NCBI GenBank assembly: GCA_002454815.1
Contig: DKJL01000010.1
Span: forward strand, 386,054-450,053
DNA: 64,000 bases
Origin: Flavobacteriales bacterium UBA6693
GTDB lineage: Bacteria > Bacteroidota > Bacteroidia > Flavobacteriales > Weeksellaceae
Reading direction: 5' to 3'
The notes under the pieces are model-generated. The model saw nothing but the letters and a program-made list of their open reading frames with translations, was not told the DNA's origin and made no database searches. The position numbers and the translations under genes were made by a program. This document shows positions 1-9,073 of this stretch, one piece after another (within the stretch, counting starts at the first letter, position 1; the number at the start of each line of letters is the position of its first letter).

Positions 1-639
1 AACATCGATCACATTGCCGATGAAGTCATTGTCCAGCGCCTTGTTGAGATAAGTGGAAATTTCGGCATGCTCGCCGCGAAACAGGATTCCGTGTTCCCGC
101 TCCTCGGTCAGCTGGTTGGCGACCAAAACGCAGCGTGCACAAAGGATGCAGCGGTTCATATTAAGTTTAATATTCGGGCCGATGTCTTCCGGCTCGAAGG
201 TGCGCCGTTCGAATTCCGTTCGGGTTTGCTCAACACCGTGTTCATAGCTCAGATCCTGCAGATGACATTCGCCGGCCTGGTCGCAGATCGGGCAGTCCAG
301 CGGGTGATTGATCAGCAAAAACTCGGTAACTGCGTGCCGGGCTTCCTGGGTTTTTTCTGAGGTAATATTGCGGACTTCCATCCCATCCATTACGCCGGTG
401 CGGCAACTCGCCACGAGTTTCGGCATCGGGCGCGGGTCTGCTTCAGATCCTTTGGAGACTTCTACCAAACAGGTTCGGCAACGGCCGCCACTGTTTTCGA
501 GCGGTTTATAATAGCACATTGCCGGAGGCACGAGCTGGCCGCCGATCTGTCTTGCCGCTTCCAAAATCGAGGTGCCAGGAGCAACCTCGGTTGTCTGGCC
601 ATCGATTGTTATCTTAAATTTTTTTACTTCTTCGCTCAT
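1..639 (-). CDS. nuoG: NADH-quinone oxidoreductase subunit G, N-terminal part (cut by window edge)
   Basis: This is the iron-sulfur subunit of respiratory Complex I that carries electrons from the FMN site toward the quinone module. Only the first 213 residues lie in the window. They show a plant-type ferredoxin domain with cysteines in CYYKP, GGRCRTC and LVASC (2Fe-2S), then the His-Cys3 motif HPLDCPICDQAGEC for a 4Fe-4S cluster, then the first CILCARC cysteines of the next cluster. The ATG at 637-639 begins MSEEVKKFKITIDG, the expected family start. It is the last gene visible of the nuo operon and follows an outer-membrane protein gene by 47 bases. The remaining subunits presumably lie beyond position 1. 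Confidence 0.96.
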   Translation of the reverse strand, partial: MSEEVKKFKITIDGQTTEVAPGTSILEAARQIGGQLVPPAMCYYKPLENSGGRCRTCLVEVSKGSEADPRPMPKLVASCRTGVMDGMEVRNITSEKTQEARHAVTEFLLINHPLDCPICDQAGECHLQDLSYEHGVEQTRTEFERRTFEPEDIGPNIKLNMNRCILCARCVLVANQLTEEREHGILFRGEHAEISTYLNKALDNDFIGNVIDV

Positions 640-686
640 ATATTTTAGCTTTAGCCTTACGCTGTAAGCATTTAATCTTAATTATA

Positions 687-1508
687 CTATATCGTATTAA
701 AGGTATATCCGATACCAAAGTTAAGCTGACCGAAGACAAAATCCTGCATGGCTTTGTCGGGTCTGTTGTTTTTTGTTGTCTTGATGTCGGGCATATTGAT
801 GTAGCCACCTTTCGCCTCCACGCGCGCGACGATATGTTTCCAGAAGACAAAGTTAACACTTGTCCGTGCATCGAGACCAAAGCCTGCGATATGAAAACGG
901 TCGCTGCGTTCGTGTCCGAACAGTTTCACATTACTTTTGGGGAACATAGCGCCAACACCGGCTCCATAACTCCACACTATATCAAACTTATTTCTATTAT
1001 AAATATTTTTATGCTGTTCCAGGCCCAGATTGATATAATTTAAACCATCGGTGTGCTCGAACGTTAAAAAAGACTCATCTTCTAAATTTATTTTTCCCGC
1101 TACGACCTTCGCCGCGTATTCGGGATCGCTGATGGTCCCGTTAAAATTTACTGTCTGCTTCTGATCCATTACATATTTCATGTGATCAACGCCGACAACA
1201 AAAGCAACTTTATCTGTTACAAAATAGACTACCCGCTGGTTGGTCTGCGGAATGGTAACCCGGTCCGGCTGAAAGTAATTGTGGTAGGAAAAATCCGAAG
1301 GCCTGTCGTGCACCACTACATTCTGTAATGTAAAGTCGTAACCGTCTCCTTTAAAACGAATGTCCGAGTTGCTGAACGCTGCCCGATTCCATCCCCAAAA
1401 TACCAACATCTGACCTTTCCTTGCCATAGGCTCTGGTGCCGCCGGCCCTTTCTGTGCGAGTACTGTAGCAAATGCCAGCAGTCCGCTTATCATCATCATT
1501 TTTACCAT
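687..1508 (-). CDS. Outer-membrane beta-barrel-like protein inside the nuo operon
   Basis: A 273-residue protein with a short Met-rich N-terminus and a hydrophobic segment ending in VLAQ, which looks like a Sec signal peptide. The rest has alternating aromatic and polar strands (for example VVYFVTDKVAFVVGVDHM) and ends in a strand-like FGIGYTFNTI, as expected for an outer-membrane barrel of unknown function. I recall similar conserved proteins in other Bacteroidota but no characterised member. It sits 37 bases after nuoF and 47 before nuoG on the same strand, with no promoter or terminator visible between, so it is probably co-transcribed with Complex I. A role in respiration is not implied by sequence. 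The start could be any of Met1, Met4, Met5 or Met6. Confidence 0.8.
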   Translation of the reverse strand: MVKMMMISGLLAFATVLAQKGPAAPEPMARKGQMLVFWGWNRAAFSNSDIRFKGDGYDFTLQNVVVHDRPSDFSYHNYFQPDRVTIPQTNQRVVYFVTDKVAFVVGVDHMKYVMDQKQTVNFNGTISDPEYAAKVVAGKINLEDESFLTFEHTDGLNYINLGLEQHKNIYNRNKFDIVWSYGAGVGAMFPKSNVKLFGHERSDRFHIAGFGLDARTSVNFVFWKHIVARVEAKGGYINMPDIKTTKNNRPDKAMQDFVFGQLNFGIGYTFNTI

Positions 1509-1545
1509 TCATCATCGGAGGAGAACCTCTCTATCTTTCTTTTTT

Positions 1546-2904
1546 TTACTGTTCTGCTTTCGCTGCTATTGGAATAGGATCAGCATAATTCCCTAAACCG
1601 TAGGTTCCGCTGCTCGCCGCAGGATTGTTGATATACCATTCAAATTCATCACGGAAGTGTCTTATGGCCGAAGCAACAGGCCAAGCCGCCGCATCACCGA
1701 GCGGGCAAATCGTGTTGCCTTCGATCTTGCGCTGTACATCCCACAGCAGATCGATATCTTCCATGGTGCCCATTCCGCTTTCGATTTTCTTTAAAATTTT
1801 AAACATCCATGGCGTCCCTTCACGGCATGGCGTACATTGCCCGCAACTTTCGTGCGCGTAGAAATGTGCCAGTGACATGGTGTGTTTTATGACGCTTTGG
1901 TCTTCGTCCAGCACGATAAATCCGCCGGAGCCCATCATCGTTCCCGTTGCAAATCCGCCATCTGCCAATGATTCATAATTCATGTAACGAGGTTCGCCAT
2001 TTATTGTCCGTAACAGCAAATTCGCTGGTACAATAGGCACAGAACTACCGCCCGGAATACAGGCTTTCAGTCGTTTGCCATTAGGAATGCCCCCGCAATA
2101 CTCATCACTGTAGATAAATTCTTCTACGGTAATGGTCATATCGATTTCGTAAACACCGGGCTTGTTGATGTTTCCGCAAGCGGAAATGAGTTTAGTACCG
2201 GTGGATCTGCCAACGCCGATTTTAGCATATTCAGCTCCTCCGATGTTGATAATCGGCACAACGGCCGCAATAGTTTCCACATTATTCACAACAGTAGGGC
2301 AGGCCCATAGTCCTTTCACCGCCGGAAAAGGAGGTTTCAGTCGCGGGTTTCCCCTTTTGCCTTCCAGAGATTCCAGTAAGGCAGTTTCCTCGCCACAGAT
2401 GTAAGCGCCTGCACCGCGATGAACGTAGATTTCCAGGTCGTATCCTGTACCCAAAATGTTTTTCCCCAAGAATCCGGCTGCTCTCGCTTCGTCAATTGCC
2501 TGCTCGAGAATATCTGGGATCCACGCGTATTCGCCGCGGATGTAGATATAAGATGTATTGGCACCCATTGCGAAGGACGAAATAATCATTCCTTCAATTA
2601 AAAGGTGTGGAATGAATTCCATCAGATACCGGTCCTTGAAAGTTCCCGGCTCCGATTCATCAGCGTTGACCACTAAGTATCTCGGTACGCCTTCCGGTTT
2701 TGCCAGAAAACTCCACTTCAGCCCCGTAGGAAATCCGGCACCGCCACGACCGCGCAATCCCGAGGTTTTAACTTCCTCGGTAATTTCGTCAGGCGTCAGT
2801 TTCAGCGCTTTCTCTACCGCTTCGTATCCGCCCTGGCGACGATAGACGTCGTAAGTACGGATGCCTTCGATATGGGCGTCTTTAAGTAAAAGCTTTTTAC
2901 TCAT
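1546..2904 (-). CDS. nuoF: NADH-quinone oxidoreductase subunit F
   Basis: Complex I subunit that binds NADH and FMN and passes electrons to the N3 4Fe-4S cluster. The 452-residue protein shows the glycine-rich nucleotide region GRGGAGFPTGLKW (about residues 52-64), the GAGAYICGEETALLESLEG segment, and the cluster cysteines in ESCGQCTPCREGT plus a fourth in NTICPLGDAAAWP. Length and motif order are normal. It begins 15 bases after nuoE ends, inside the nuo operon. Confidence 0.97.
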   Translation of the reverse strand: MSKKLLLKDAHIEGIRTYDVYRRQGGYEAVEKALKLTPDEITEEVKTSGLRGRGGAGFPTGLKWSFLAKPEGVPRYLVVNADESEPGTFKDRYLMEFIPHLLIEGMIISSFAMGANTSYIYIRGEYAWIPDILEQAIDEARAAGFLGKNILGTGYDLEIYVHRGAGAYICGEETALLESLEGKRGNPRLKPPFPAVKGLWACPTVVNNVETIAAVVPIINIGGAEYAKIGVGRSTGTKLISACGNINKPGVYEIDMTITVEEFIYSDEYCGGIPNGKRLKACIPGGSSVPIVPANLLLRTINGEPRYMNYESLADGGFATGTMMGSGGFIVLDEDQSVIKHTMSLAHFYAHESCGQCTPCREGTPWMFKILKKIESGMGTMEDIDLLWDVQRKIEGNTICPLGDAAAWPVASAIRHFRDEFEWYINNPAASSGTYGLGNYADPIPIAAKAEQ

Positions 2905-2919
2905 TTGTCACTATAAAAA

Positions 2920-3429
2920 TTAATCTAAAGCCACTGCTCCCTGTCTGCAAAGCTCCAGGATTTCATCGACTTTTTCTTTAGTTAAATGTTCATGATAGAA
3001 TTTCCCGAGCAGCATCATGGGCGCATAGCCACAGGCGCCGAGGCATTCCGATGTTTTCAGAGTAAACAAACCGTCTGCGCTTGTTCCGCCGTTTTCGATG
3101 TTCAGTGTCTGCTTGATATGATTGATGATTTCTTCACTTCCATTCAGCATACACGGTCCAGTTTGGCACACTTCCAGTACATATTTACCTACCGGATTAA
3201 GATTAAACATGCTGTAGAATGTTGCCACTTCGTAAACTTCGATTGGTTTCAGTTCCAGCACTTCCGCTACATAATCCATAACGGGAACCTGCAGCCAGCC
3301 GCCGAATTCCTTCTGCGCAAGATGCAGTACCGGAATCAGAGCCGATTTTTTATGCTCAGCAGGGTAGCGTCTTACGATCTTTTCTACCTCGTTGAGAGTT
3401 TCGGGTTTAAACGCTATTATTTCGTTCAT
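2920..3429 (-). CDS. nuoE: NADH-quinone oxidoreductase subunit E
   Basis: The 24-kDa-type thioredoxin-fold subunit of Complex I that holds the N1a 2Fe-2S cluster. The 169 residues show the cluster cysteines as CQTGPC and CLGAC, preceded by the conserved helical region with EVYEVATFYSMFNL. It lies between nuoD and nuoF in the operon, 62 bases after nuoD, and is of normal family length. Confidence 0.96.
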   Translation of the reverse strand: MNEIIAFKPETLNEVEKIVRRYPAEHKKSALIPVLHLAQKEFGGWLQVPVMDYVAEVLELKPIEVYEVATFYSMFNLNPVGKYVLEVCQTGPCMLNGSEEIINHIKQTLNIENGGTSADGLFTLKTSECLGACGYAPMMLLGKFYHEHLTKEKVDEILELCRQGAVALD

Positions 3430-3491
3430 TGTATTCTCTTGTCTAAAAGCGCTAATTTCTTAACGCCTATACGATTCTTTATTAATAAAAC

Positions 3492-4715
3492 TTAGGCGTC
3501 CAGTTCGCCGGCGATCACGTTCATACTACACATCGTCACGATCGCATCGGAAATTGGCCCACCTTTGATCATTTCCGGAAAGGCTTGATAGTAGATAAAG
3601 CAAGGCCGTCTGAAGTGAAGTCGGTACGGTGTGCGTCCGCCATCGCTGACGAGATAAAAGCCCAGTTCGCCATTTCCACCTTCTACGCAGTGATAAACTT
3701 CTCCTTTAGGAATTTCCGTTTCGCCCATCACGATTTTAAAGTGATAGATCAGGGCTTCCATCTTGGTGTAAACGTCTGCTTTTTCAGGCAGATAAAACTC
3801 CGGCACATCTGCGTGGAAAGGTCCATCCGGCAGATTCTTGTACGCCTGCTCAATTATTTTTAAACTTTCCCAAACTTCGTGCTGACGAACCATAAAACGG
3901 TCATACGTATCTCCGGAAGTTCCCACGGGAATCGTAAAGTCAAAATCTTGATAAGACGAGTACGGATCGGAAACGCGTACATCATAATCGACGCCGGTCG
4001 CACGCAGATTTGGTCCTGTGAAACCATAGCTCAACGCACGTTCTGCCGAGATAGGGCCTGCTTTAATGGTACGGTCCATGAAGATTCGGTTACGTTCATT
4101 CAAAGAACAGAATTCACCCCATATTTTGGGGAATTTCTTTAACCAGGTTTGCAGATGCTCGTGGAACTTCGGGCTGAAATCGCGTTCAAATCCGCCGATA
4201 CGGCCCATATTCGTTGTGAGTCTCGCTCCGGAAACCTGCTCGTACATGTCGTAGATTTTCTCACGTTCCTGGAAGAGGTAGGTGAGGCCTGTGATCGCGC
4301 CCGCATCCATAGCGATAACCCCATTACAGATCAGGTGATCAGAAATACGCGCAAGTTCCATCATAATAATGCGCATATAATCAACACGTTTCGGCGTCTG
4401 GCAACCGATGAGTTTCTCTACGGTCATGTGCCAGCCGATATTGTTGATAGGAGCAGAGCAATAATTCATCCGGTCTGTAAGCGTTGTGATCTGAGTAAAA
4501 TTTCGACGTTCCGAAATTTTTTCAAAAGCGCGGTGTATATAGCCGATAGTCTGCTCGGAGTGTAGTATTTTTTCACCGTCCATTGTCAGAACATTCTGGA
4601 AGATGCCGTGAGTAGCGGGGTGCGTCGGCCCTAAATTCAGGGTATACAGCTGCCCGTCGATGTGATCTTCCGAGTCGTGCTGATGCAATATATTAGAGAG
4701 TGCGTTGTCTTTCAT
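3492..4715 (-). CDS. nuoD: NADH-quinone oxidoreductase subunit D
   Basis: The 49-kDa-type subunit that helps form the quinone-binding cavity of Complex I. The 407-residue protein starts with the family hallmark NLGPTHPATHG near residue 30 and has the usual central segments such as QTIGYIHRAFEK and GRIGGFERDFSPKF. The C-terminus SMNVIAGELDA is in line with homologues ending in GEVDR-like sequence. It is a separate gene here, not fused to nuoC as in E. coli. Confidence 0.97.
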   Translation of the reverse strand: MKDNALSNILHQHDSEDHIDGQLYTLNLGPTHPATHGIFQNVLTMDGEKILHSEQTIGYIHRAFEKISERRNFTQITTLTDRMNYCSAPINNIGWHMTVEKLIGCQTPKRVDYMRIIMMELARISDHLICNGVIAMDAGAITGLTYLFQEREKIYDMYEQVSGARLTTNMGRIGGFERDFSPKFHEHLQTWLKKFPKIWGEFCSLNERNRIFMDRTIKAGPISAERALSYGFTGPNLRATGVDYDVRVSDPYSSYQDFDFTIPVGTSGDTYDRFMVRQHEVWESLKIIEQAYKNLPDGPFHADVPEFYLPEKADVYTKMEALIYHFKIVMGETEIPKGEVYHCVEGGNGELGFYLVSDGGRTPYRLHFRRPCFIYYQAFPEMIKGGPISDAIVTMCSMNVIAGELDA

Positions 4716-4750
4716 AATTCGGTTGCTTTGACATTCAAAGCGTTAATAAT

Positions 4751-5245
4751 TTATCGGCCGAACATTTTATCGTCCTTGTCAGCGCGTGTGCCGTCCTCCA
4801 AACGGTATTCTTTTAGCATCGGGTGATAATCCATATCTTCTACATTAAGTATAACGCGCAGATCCGGATGTCCGCGGAATTTCACTCCAAAAAACTCATA
4901 AGTTTCCCGCTCCATCCAGTTGGCGCCGGCGTAGAGCTCTGTCATCGAATCTACTTCAGCATTTTCTTTTGGCATGAAAACTTTCAGGCGCAGGCGAAAT
5001 CCGGTCATCATATTGTGTAGATGATAAATGACGCCGATTTCTTTCTCTGGATTTTCAGGATAATGAATCCCACAGATATCAGTAAGAAACTTTATTTCCA
5101 GGGAAGAATCACGCAGATAATGAATTACTTTTTTAATGTCTTCTTTCCGCACCTCAACGGTGAGAAAGTCGTACGGCGTGGAGTAGGAAAGCAGCGTCTC
5201 CGGAAATTCCCGGGTCAAGGCTTCAAGCACGAATTCGTTCGTCAT
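4751..5245 (-). CDS. nuoC: NADH-quinone oxidoreductase subunit C
   Basis: The 30-kDa-type peripheral-arm subunit of Complex I (164 residues). It has the family signature ERETYEFFGVKFRGHPDLR followed by the conserved aspartate-rich C-terminus that ends near DKDDKMFGR. The frame is open upstream to 5323, but that extension would overlap nuoB and reads as unrelated sequence. The ATG at 5243-5245, two bases after the nuoB stop, gives the normal start MTNEFVLEAL. Confidence 0.95.
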   Translation of the reverse strand: MTNEFVLEALTREFPETLLSYSTPYDFLTVEVRKEDIKKVIHYLRDSSLEIKFLTDICGIHYPENPEKEIGVIYHLHNMMTGFRLRLKVFMPKENAEVDSMTELYAGANWMERETYEFFGVKFRGHPDLRVILNVEDMDYHPMLKEYRLEDGTRADKDDKMFGR

Positions 5246-5247
5246 TG

Positions 5248-5805
5248 TTATTTTATATCGTAAGATTGCAGCAGCTGTTGGTACTCGGGCATGTCGCGGC
5301 GGCGTATGCTTTCGCTTTCGCACAGTGCCTGCACCTGCATTACTCCTTCAATAATCTGTTCTGGTCTTGGCGGGCAACCCGGCACATATACGTCCACAGG
5401 AATAATTTTATCAATTCCCTGCAAGACACTGTAGGTGTCGAAGATACCACCACTGGACGCGCAAGCCCCCACGGCCACTACCCATTTTGGCTCTGCCATT
5501 TGAGTGTATACTTGTTTTAAAACAGGTCCCAGTTTTTTTGCAATGGTACCGCAGACCATGAGCATATCAGCTTGGCGCGGCGAGAAGGAATTTCGTTCCA
5601 TCCCAAAACGCGATGCATCAAATGTCGGGTTCAGCGTTGCCATAAACTCGATTCCACAGCATGAAGTGGCAAACGGCAATGGCCACAGCGAATGCTTTCT
5701 GGCCAGCCCTATTACGCTGCTCAGCTGAGTGGCAAAAAAGCCTTCTCCTTCGTATCCTGCCGGCGCTTCTGCGTCCATCCGGATGATTGGTTTATTATCA
5801 GACAT
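5248..5805 (-). CDS. nuoB: NADH-quinone oxidoreductase subunit B
   Basis: Complex I subunit holding the last cluster, N2, which reduces quinone. In 185 residues the ligand cysteines are visible: the adjacent pair in SCCGIEFMA, one in GACASSGGIF and one in PGCPPRPEQI. It is 36 bases downstream of nuoA and two bases upstream of nuoC, so tight operon coupling is likely. Confidence 0.97.
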   Translation of the reverse strand: MSDNKPIIRMDAEAPAGYEGEGFFATQLSSVIGLARKHSLWPLPFATSCCGIEFMATLNPTFDASRFGMERNSFSPRQADMLMVCGTIAKKLGPVLKQVYTQMAEPKWVVAVGACASSGGIFDTYSVLQGIDKIIPVDVYVPGCPPRPEQIIEGVMQVQALCESESIRRRDMPEYQQLLQSYDIK

Positions 5806-5841
5806 TTCTTTTTTCTTAAATTTTTAAAGTCACTCGTTCAA

Positions 5842-6213
5842 CTATTTGTCCCAATCGAGTGCTCCGCGTTTCCAGACATACACAAATGCTACAAAAAACA
5901 CCGATATAAACATGAGAACTGCCATAAAACCCTGGACGCCGAATTCACGGATGTTTACTGCATAAGGATAGAAGAAAACAATCTCGATATCAAAGAGTAC
6001 GAAGAGTACGGCAGTCAGAAAATATTTAACAGAGAAAGGTGTGCGTGCATTTCCTTCTACTTCAACACCACATTCGAAACTTTCATTTTTCTTAACGGCG
6101 TCCGCCCTTTGGCGCGGGCCCAGAAAATGTGTGCCGAGAATCGAGAGCAGAACGAAACCTGCGCCGACTGCGATCTGGATGAGTATAGGGATATAATTTT
6201 CAGGAACATTCAT
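5842..6213 (-). CDS. nuoA: NADH-quinone oxidoreductase subunit A
   Basis: Small membrane subunit of Complex I (123 residues) with three hydrophobic helices. The first is near residues 8-30, followed by the conserved loop around KNESFECGVE, whose Cys faces the quinone site, and FDIEIVFFYPYAV in the second helix. It is the first gene of the nuo operon. A TAnnTTTG element lies 25 bases upstream at 6238-6245. Confidence 0.96.
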   Translation of the reverse strand: MNVPENYIPILIQIAVGAGFVLLSILGTHFLGPRQRADAVKKNESFECGVEVEGNARTPFSVKYFLTAVLFVLFDIEIVFFYPYAVNIREFGVQGFMAVLMFISVFFVAFVYVWKRGALDWDK

Positions 6214-6237
6214 TTGGACATACTTTTCTTAATGATG

Positions 6238-6245
6238 CAAATTTA
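6238..6245 (-). promoter_or_regulatory. Putative promoter -7 element of the nuo operon
   Basis: On the minus strand this reads TAAATTTG, matching the Bacteroidota TAnnTTTG element, 25 bases before the nuoA ATG. No clear -33 TTG was found at the right spacing, so the call rests on the -7 box and its position. Confidence 0.5.
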
Positions 6246-6290
6246 GTGAATTAGTTATTACAGAAAAAATTATAGCCCAGAAAACTCCCG

Positions 6291-6479
6291 CTACTTGCCG
6301 CTGCGTTCCTTCAATCGCTTCAAAAGTACATACGCCATATAGCCGATATAAAGAAAGAGCACGCTGGCAAAAAGGATGTTCACAATTGCATTCATGCGCT
6401 CGTCCTCAATCTGGAAAAACTGGTTGTAGACGATGAATGCGATCACTAATACTGCGTAGATGTAAAGTTGCTTCTTCAT
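6291..6479 (-). CDS. Small two-helix membrane protein
   Basis: A 62-residue protein with two hydrophobic stretches (about residues 5-21 and 31-53) joined by the polar loop FQIEDERMNA, and a basic tail KRLKERSGK. Its ATG overlaps the TGA stop of the upstream acetyltransferase-like gene (ATGA), which suggests translational coupling. No family was recognised. It may be an inner-membrane accessory protein, but function is unknown. Confidence 0.75.
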   Translation of the reverse strand: MKKQLYIYAVLVIAFIVYNQFFQIEDERMNAIVNILFASVLFLYIGYMAYVLLKRLKERSGK

Positions 6480-7624
6480 TTGAAATAAGGTGTGTCATCA
6501 TTTATATCCAAAGAGTAGGTGCGGCGGCGTTTGTGATTAACGGGGTTGTAATCCTGCCACAATGCTTGTACACTGCGGTTTTCCTCCAGCTCTGGGTTGG
6601 TTTCCAAAATCTCAATGCCTTTTTTACGGAAGTTTCGCCATATTTCTTTAAAGATCAAAGAGGTAACGCCACGTCGCTGATATTCCGGGTGGATACCGAT
6701 CAGATAAAAGTTGGCGCGTAGATTCCGTCTTCCGGCCTGCAGGAAATAAAGCCAACCAAAAGGAAACAGGCGCCCGTTGGCTTTCTGAAGTGCGCGGGAG
6801 TAAGATGGCATTGTGATGGCAAAAGATACCAGCTCGCCCTGTTCATCAACGATACAGACAATATAATCTTTATCGATAAACGGGAAATATTTTTCTTTAT
6901 AAGTCTGGATCTGTTCGTCGGTAATTGGCGTGTAGGTGGAGAGCGATTTGTAAGTCTCGTCCAACAGTCGGAACATCGGCTCTACGTAAGGAAGGATTTC
7001 TTTTTTATTTTTAAACTCAAGAACGCGCAGTTTGTATTTGTCGGCGATGAGACTGCTAAACTTCTGCACTTTGTCCGAAAGGATTTTCGGAAAGTCAAGT
7101 TCGAATTCGACCCATTCTTTTTCTTTCTGCAAACCCAACGCTTCCATGTGCTGCGGATAGTACGCGTAATTGTAAAGACCGATCATAGTGGCCAATTTGT
7201 CAAAACCCATTGTCAGCATACCGGCTTTGTCCAGATTGGTGAAGCCCATGGGACCTTCAATGCTTGTCATCTTTTTTTCTTTTGCAAATGCAATCGCTGT
7301 GTTGAGCAGTGCTTTAGAAACATTTAAATCATCAATAAAATCCAGCCAGCCAAAGCGCACTTTGCTGACGTTCATATCTTCAACCTCCTTGTAATTAATC
7401 ATCACCGCAATACGGCCAACACACTGATCGTTTTTAAAGGCTAAAAACCGTTTGAATTCTGAGAAAGTCAGTGCAGCATTAGCTTCGGTATCCCATATTT
7501 CCTCTTCATCCTTAATTAATGGAGGAACATAATTCGGGTTGTTTTTATACAGCTCCATGGGAAAACTGATGAATTTTTTTAATTCATTTCGGGTTTTTAC
7601 TTCAACAATGCTTATATCGCTCAT
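6476..7624 (-). CDS. GNAT-fold N-acetyltransferase-like protein
   Basis: A 382-residue protein with an opening segment VEVKTRNELKKFISFPMELY and a C-terminal acetyl-CoA-binding-like region GIHPEYQRRGVTSLIFKEI that matches the GNAT motif-A pattern (R/Q-x-x-G). Proteins of this shape are widespread in Bacteroidota and are often mislabelled in databases; the substrate is unknown. The frame extends to 7669, but a TAnnTTTG element at 7646-7653 lies inside that extension, so the ATG at 7622-7624 (MSDISIVEV) is the better start. It overlaps the next gene by four bases. Confidence 0.85.
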   Translation of the reverse strand: MSDISIVEVKTRNELKKFISFPMELYKNNPNYVPPLIKDEEEIWDTEANAALTFSEFKRFLAFKNDQCVGRIAVMINYKEVEDMNVSKVRFGWLDFIDDLNVSKALLNTAIAFAKEKKMTSIEGPMGFTNLDKAGMLTMGFDKLATMIGLYNYAYYPQHMEALGLQKEKEWVEFELDFPKILSDKVQKFSSLIADKYKLRVLEFKNKKEILPYVEPMFRLLDETYKSLSTYTPITDEQIQTYKEKYFPFIDKDYIVCIVDEQGELVSFAITMPSYSRALQKANGRLFPFGWLYFLQAGRRNLRANFYLIGIHPEYQRRGVTSLIFKEIWRNFRKKGIEILETNPELEENRSVQALWQDYNPVNHKRRRTYSLDINDDTPYFK

Positions 7625-7645
7625 TGGCCAGATTTTTCGATAAAA

Positions 7646-7653
7646 CAAAGATA
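7646..7653 (-). promoter_or_regulatory. Putative promoter -7 element for the acetyltransferase-like gene
   Basis: Minus strand TATCTTTG, 21 bases before the ATG at 7624. Its position argues against the longer upstream start at 7669. Confidence 0.5.
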
Positions 7654-7735
7654 TGTCATTCGCTGACATTTAAAAACTTTGGCATGCTTTTTATTAACCT
7701 TATGCCGATTATCAATATAGAAAAAAGAAGAAAAA

Positions 7736-8443
7736 ATGACAGGGTATTATTTGATTATTGGGATCTCGATGTTAGTAAGCTGGCTGGTTTCCTCCAGATT
7801 AAAATCGAAGTTCGAATATTATTCCCAAGTGCACTTGCGCAACGGCTTGTCCGGCAAGGAAGTAGCGGAAAAAATGCTGCGTGACAGTGGAATTAATGAT
7901 GTGAAGGTTATCTCGGTTCCGGGACAACTGACCGACCATTATAATCCGGGTGACAAAACAGTAAATCTTTCCGAAGGCGTATATATGCAGCGAAATGCGG
8001 CGGCGGCAGCAGTAGCGGCGCACGAATGTGGACACGCGGTACAACACGCGGTAGGCTATTCAATGTTGCAGTTGCGGTCCAAGTTGGTTCCGATGGTAAA
8101 CATCAGTTCCAATCTAATGCAGTTCGTCCTTATCGCAGGTATTATATTAATGGGTGCCACGCGCACCATAGAAAATCCGAACGGAAATACCACCGTACTC
8201 GCCATCGGTGTTGCGCTGTTCGCGGTGACAACCCTTTTCGCCTTTGTGACACTTCCGGTGGAATATGATGCGAGCAAACGCGCGATGAAATGGCTGAAAA
8301 CAACCGGCACGGTAACCAGTGAAGAATATGTTGGGGTAAAAGATTCGTTAACCTGGGCAGCGCGCACCTACGTTGTTGCCGCATTAGGTTCGCTTGCGCA
8401 GCTTTTGTATTGGGCTTCGCTTCTTATGGGAAGGCGCGACTGA
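7736..8443 (+). CDS. Zinc metallopeptidase, YugP family
   Basis: A 235-residue membrane-bound zinc peptidase of the YugP type. The zinc site HECGH is visible in AAHECGHAVQH near residue 98. Hydrophobic helices lie at the N-terminus (YYLIIGISMLVSWLVSS), around residues 128-145, around 155-175 and near the C-terminus. Substrates are not known for this family; a housekeeping membrane-protein role is assumed. It is transcribed alone, divergent from the acetyltransferase-like gene. Confidence 0.92.
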   Translation: MTGYYLIIGISMLVSWLVSSRLKSKFEYYSQVHLRNGLSGKEVAEKMLRDSGINDVKVISVPGQLTDHYNPGDKTVNLSEGVYMQRNAAAAAVAAHECGHAVQHAVGYSMLQLRSKLVPMVNISSNLMQFVLIAGIILMGATRTIENPNGNTTVLAIGVALFAVTTLFAFVTLPVEYDASKRAMKWLKTTGTVTSEEYVGVKDSLTWAARTYVVAALGSLAQLLYWASLLMGRRD

Positions 8444-8461
8444 TCCAAAAGGTTTTTACCG

Positions 8462-9073
8462 TTATTCAATAGTAAAGTAAACATTCTGCATCTCGGCCAG
8501 CTCGGTCGAGATGCTTTCCTTATGCGCTGTTTTTAAAGTAGACTGAATGGTGCACCGTTCGGCAGTAGAAAAATCATCAATTTTTGCACTATACCTGCCG
8601 AGCAGCGTGAAGATCACATTTTGTTGTGCATAATCGAACTCCACGATAAGTTTAGATTCCAATTCCTGTAAAATGATTTCTGCATTTTCCAAAGTTTCTT
8701 TCGCCGTTTCTTTATACATTTTAATCAGCCCCGAAACACCCAGTTTCGTTCCACCGTAATAACGAACGGCGACGACCAGTACGTTGGTCACCTCGTGTGC
8801 CAGCAACTGATTATACATCGGAAGCGCCGCGCTGCCGGAAGGTTCGCCGTCATCATTGGCACGATAATTCTCGCCAAGCCGGCCGAGCCTGTACGCATAG
8901 CAATGATGCGTAGCTTTGGGATGAATTTCGCGAAGCGCTGAAAGTTCTCGCCGCACATCCTCTTCGGATTTCACCGGAAAAGCAAACCCAATAAATTTGC
9001 TTCCTTTTTCGCGCAGCAACAGGTCGCTGACCGAATTTTTAATGGTAAAAAAAGAAAAGTCAGGATCGGTCAT
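8462..9073 (-). CDS. YigZ/IMPACT family protein
   Basis: A 203-residue protein of the YigZ/IMPACT family, whose members contain a ribosomal S5-domain-2-like fold and are linked to translation in eukaryotes; bacterial function is unclear. The recognisable core is HHCYAYRLG, NDDGEPSGSAALPM and VVAVRYYGGTKLGVSGLIK. The start overlaps the end of ribD by 14 bases, so the two are probably translated from one mRNA. Confidence 0.93.
   Translation of the reverse strand: MTDPDFSFFTIKNSVSDLLLREKGSKFIGFAFPVKSEEDVRRELSALREIHPKATHHCYAYRLGRLGENYRANDDGEPSGSAALPMYNQLLAHEVTNVLVVAVRYYGGTKLGVSGLIKMYKETAKETLENAEIILQELESKLIVEFDYAQQNVIFTLLGRYSAKIDDFSTAERCTIQSTLKTAHKESISTELAEMQNVYFTIE

Noticed and set aside
2986..3495. 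Long plus-strand frame opposite nuoE
   Set aside because: It is antisense to a certain Complex I gene and its translation has no family-like features.
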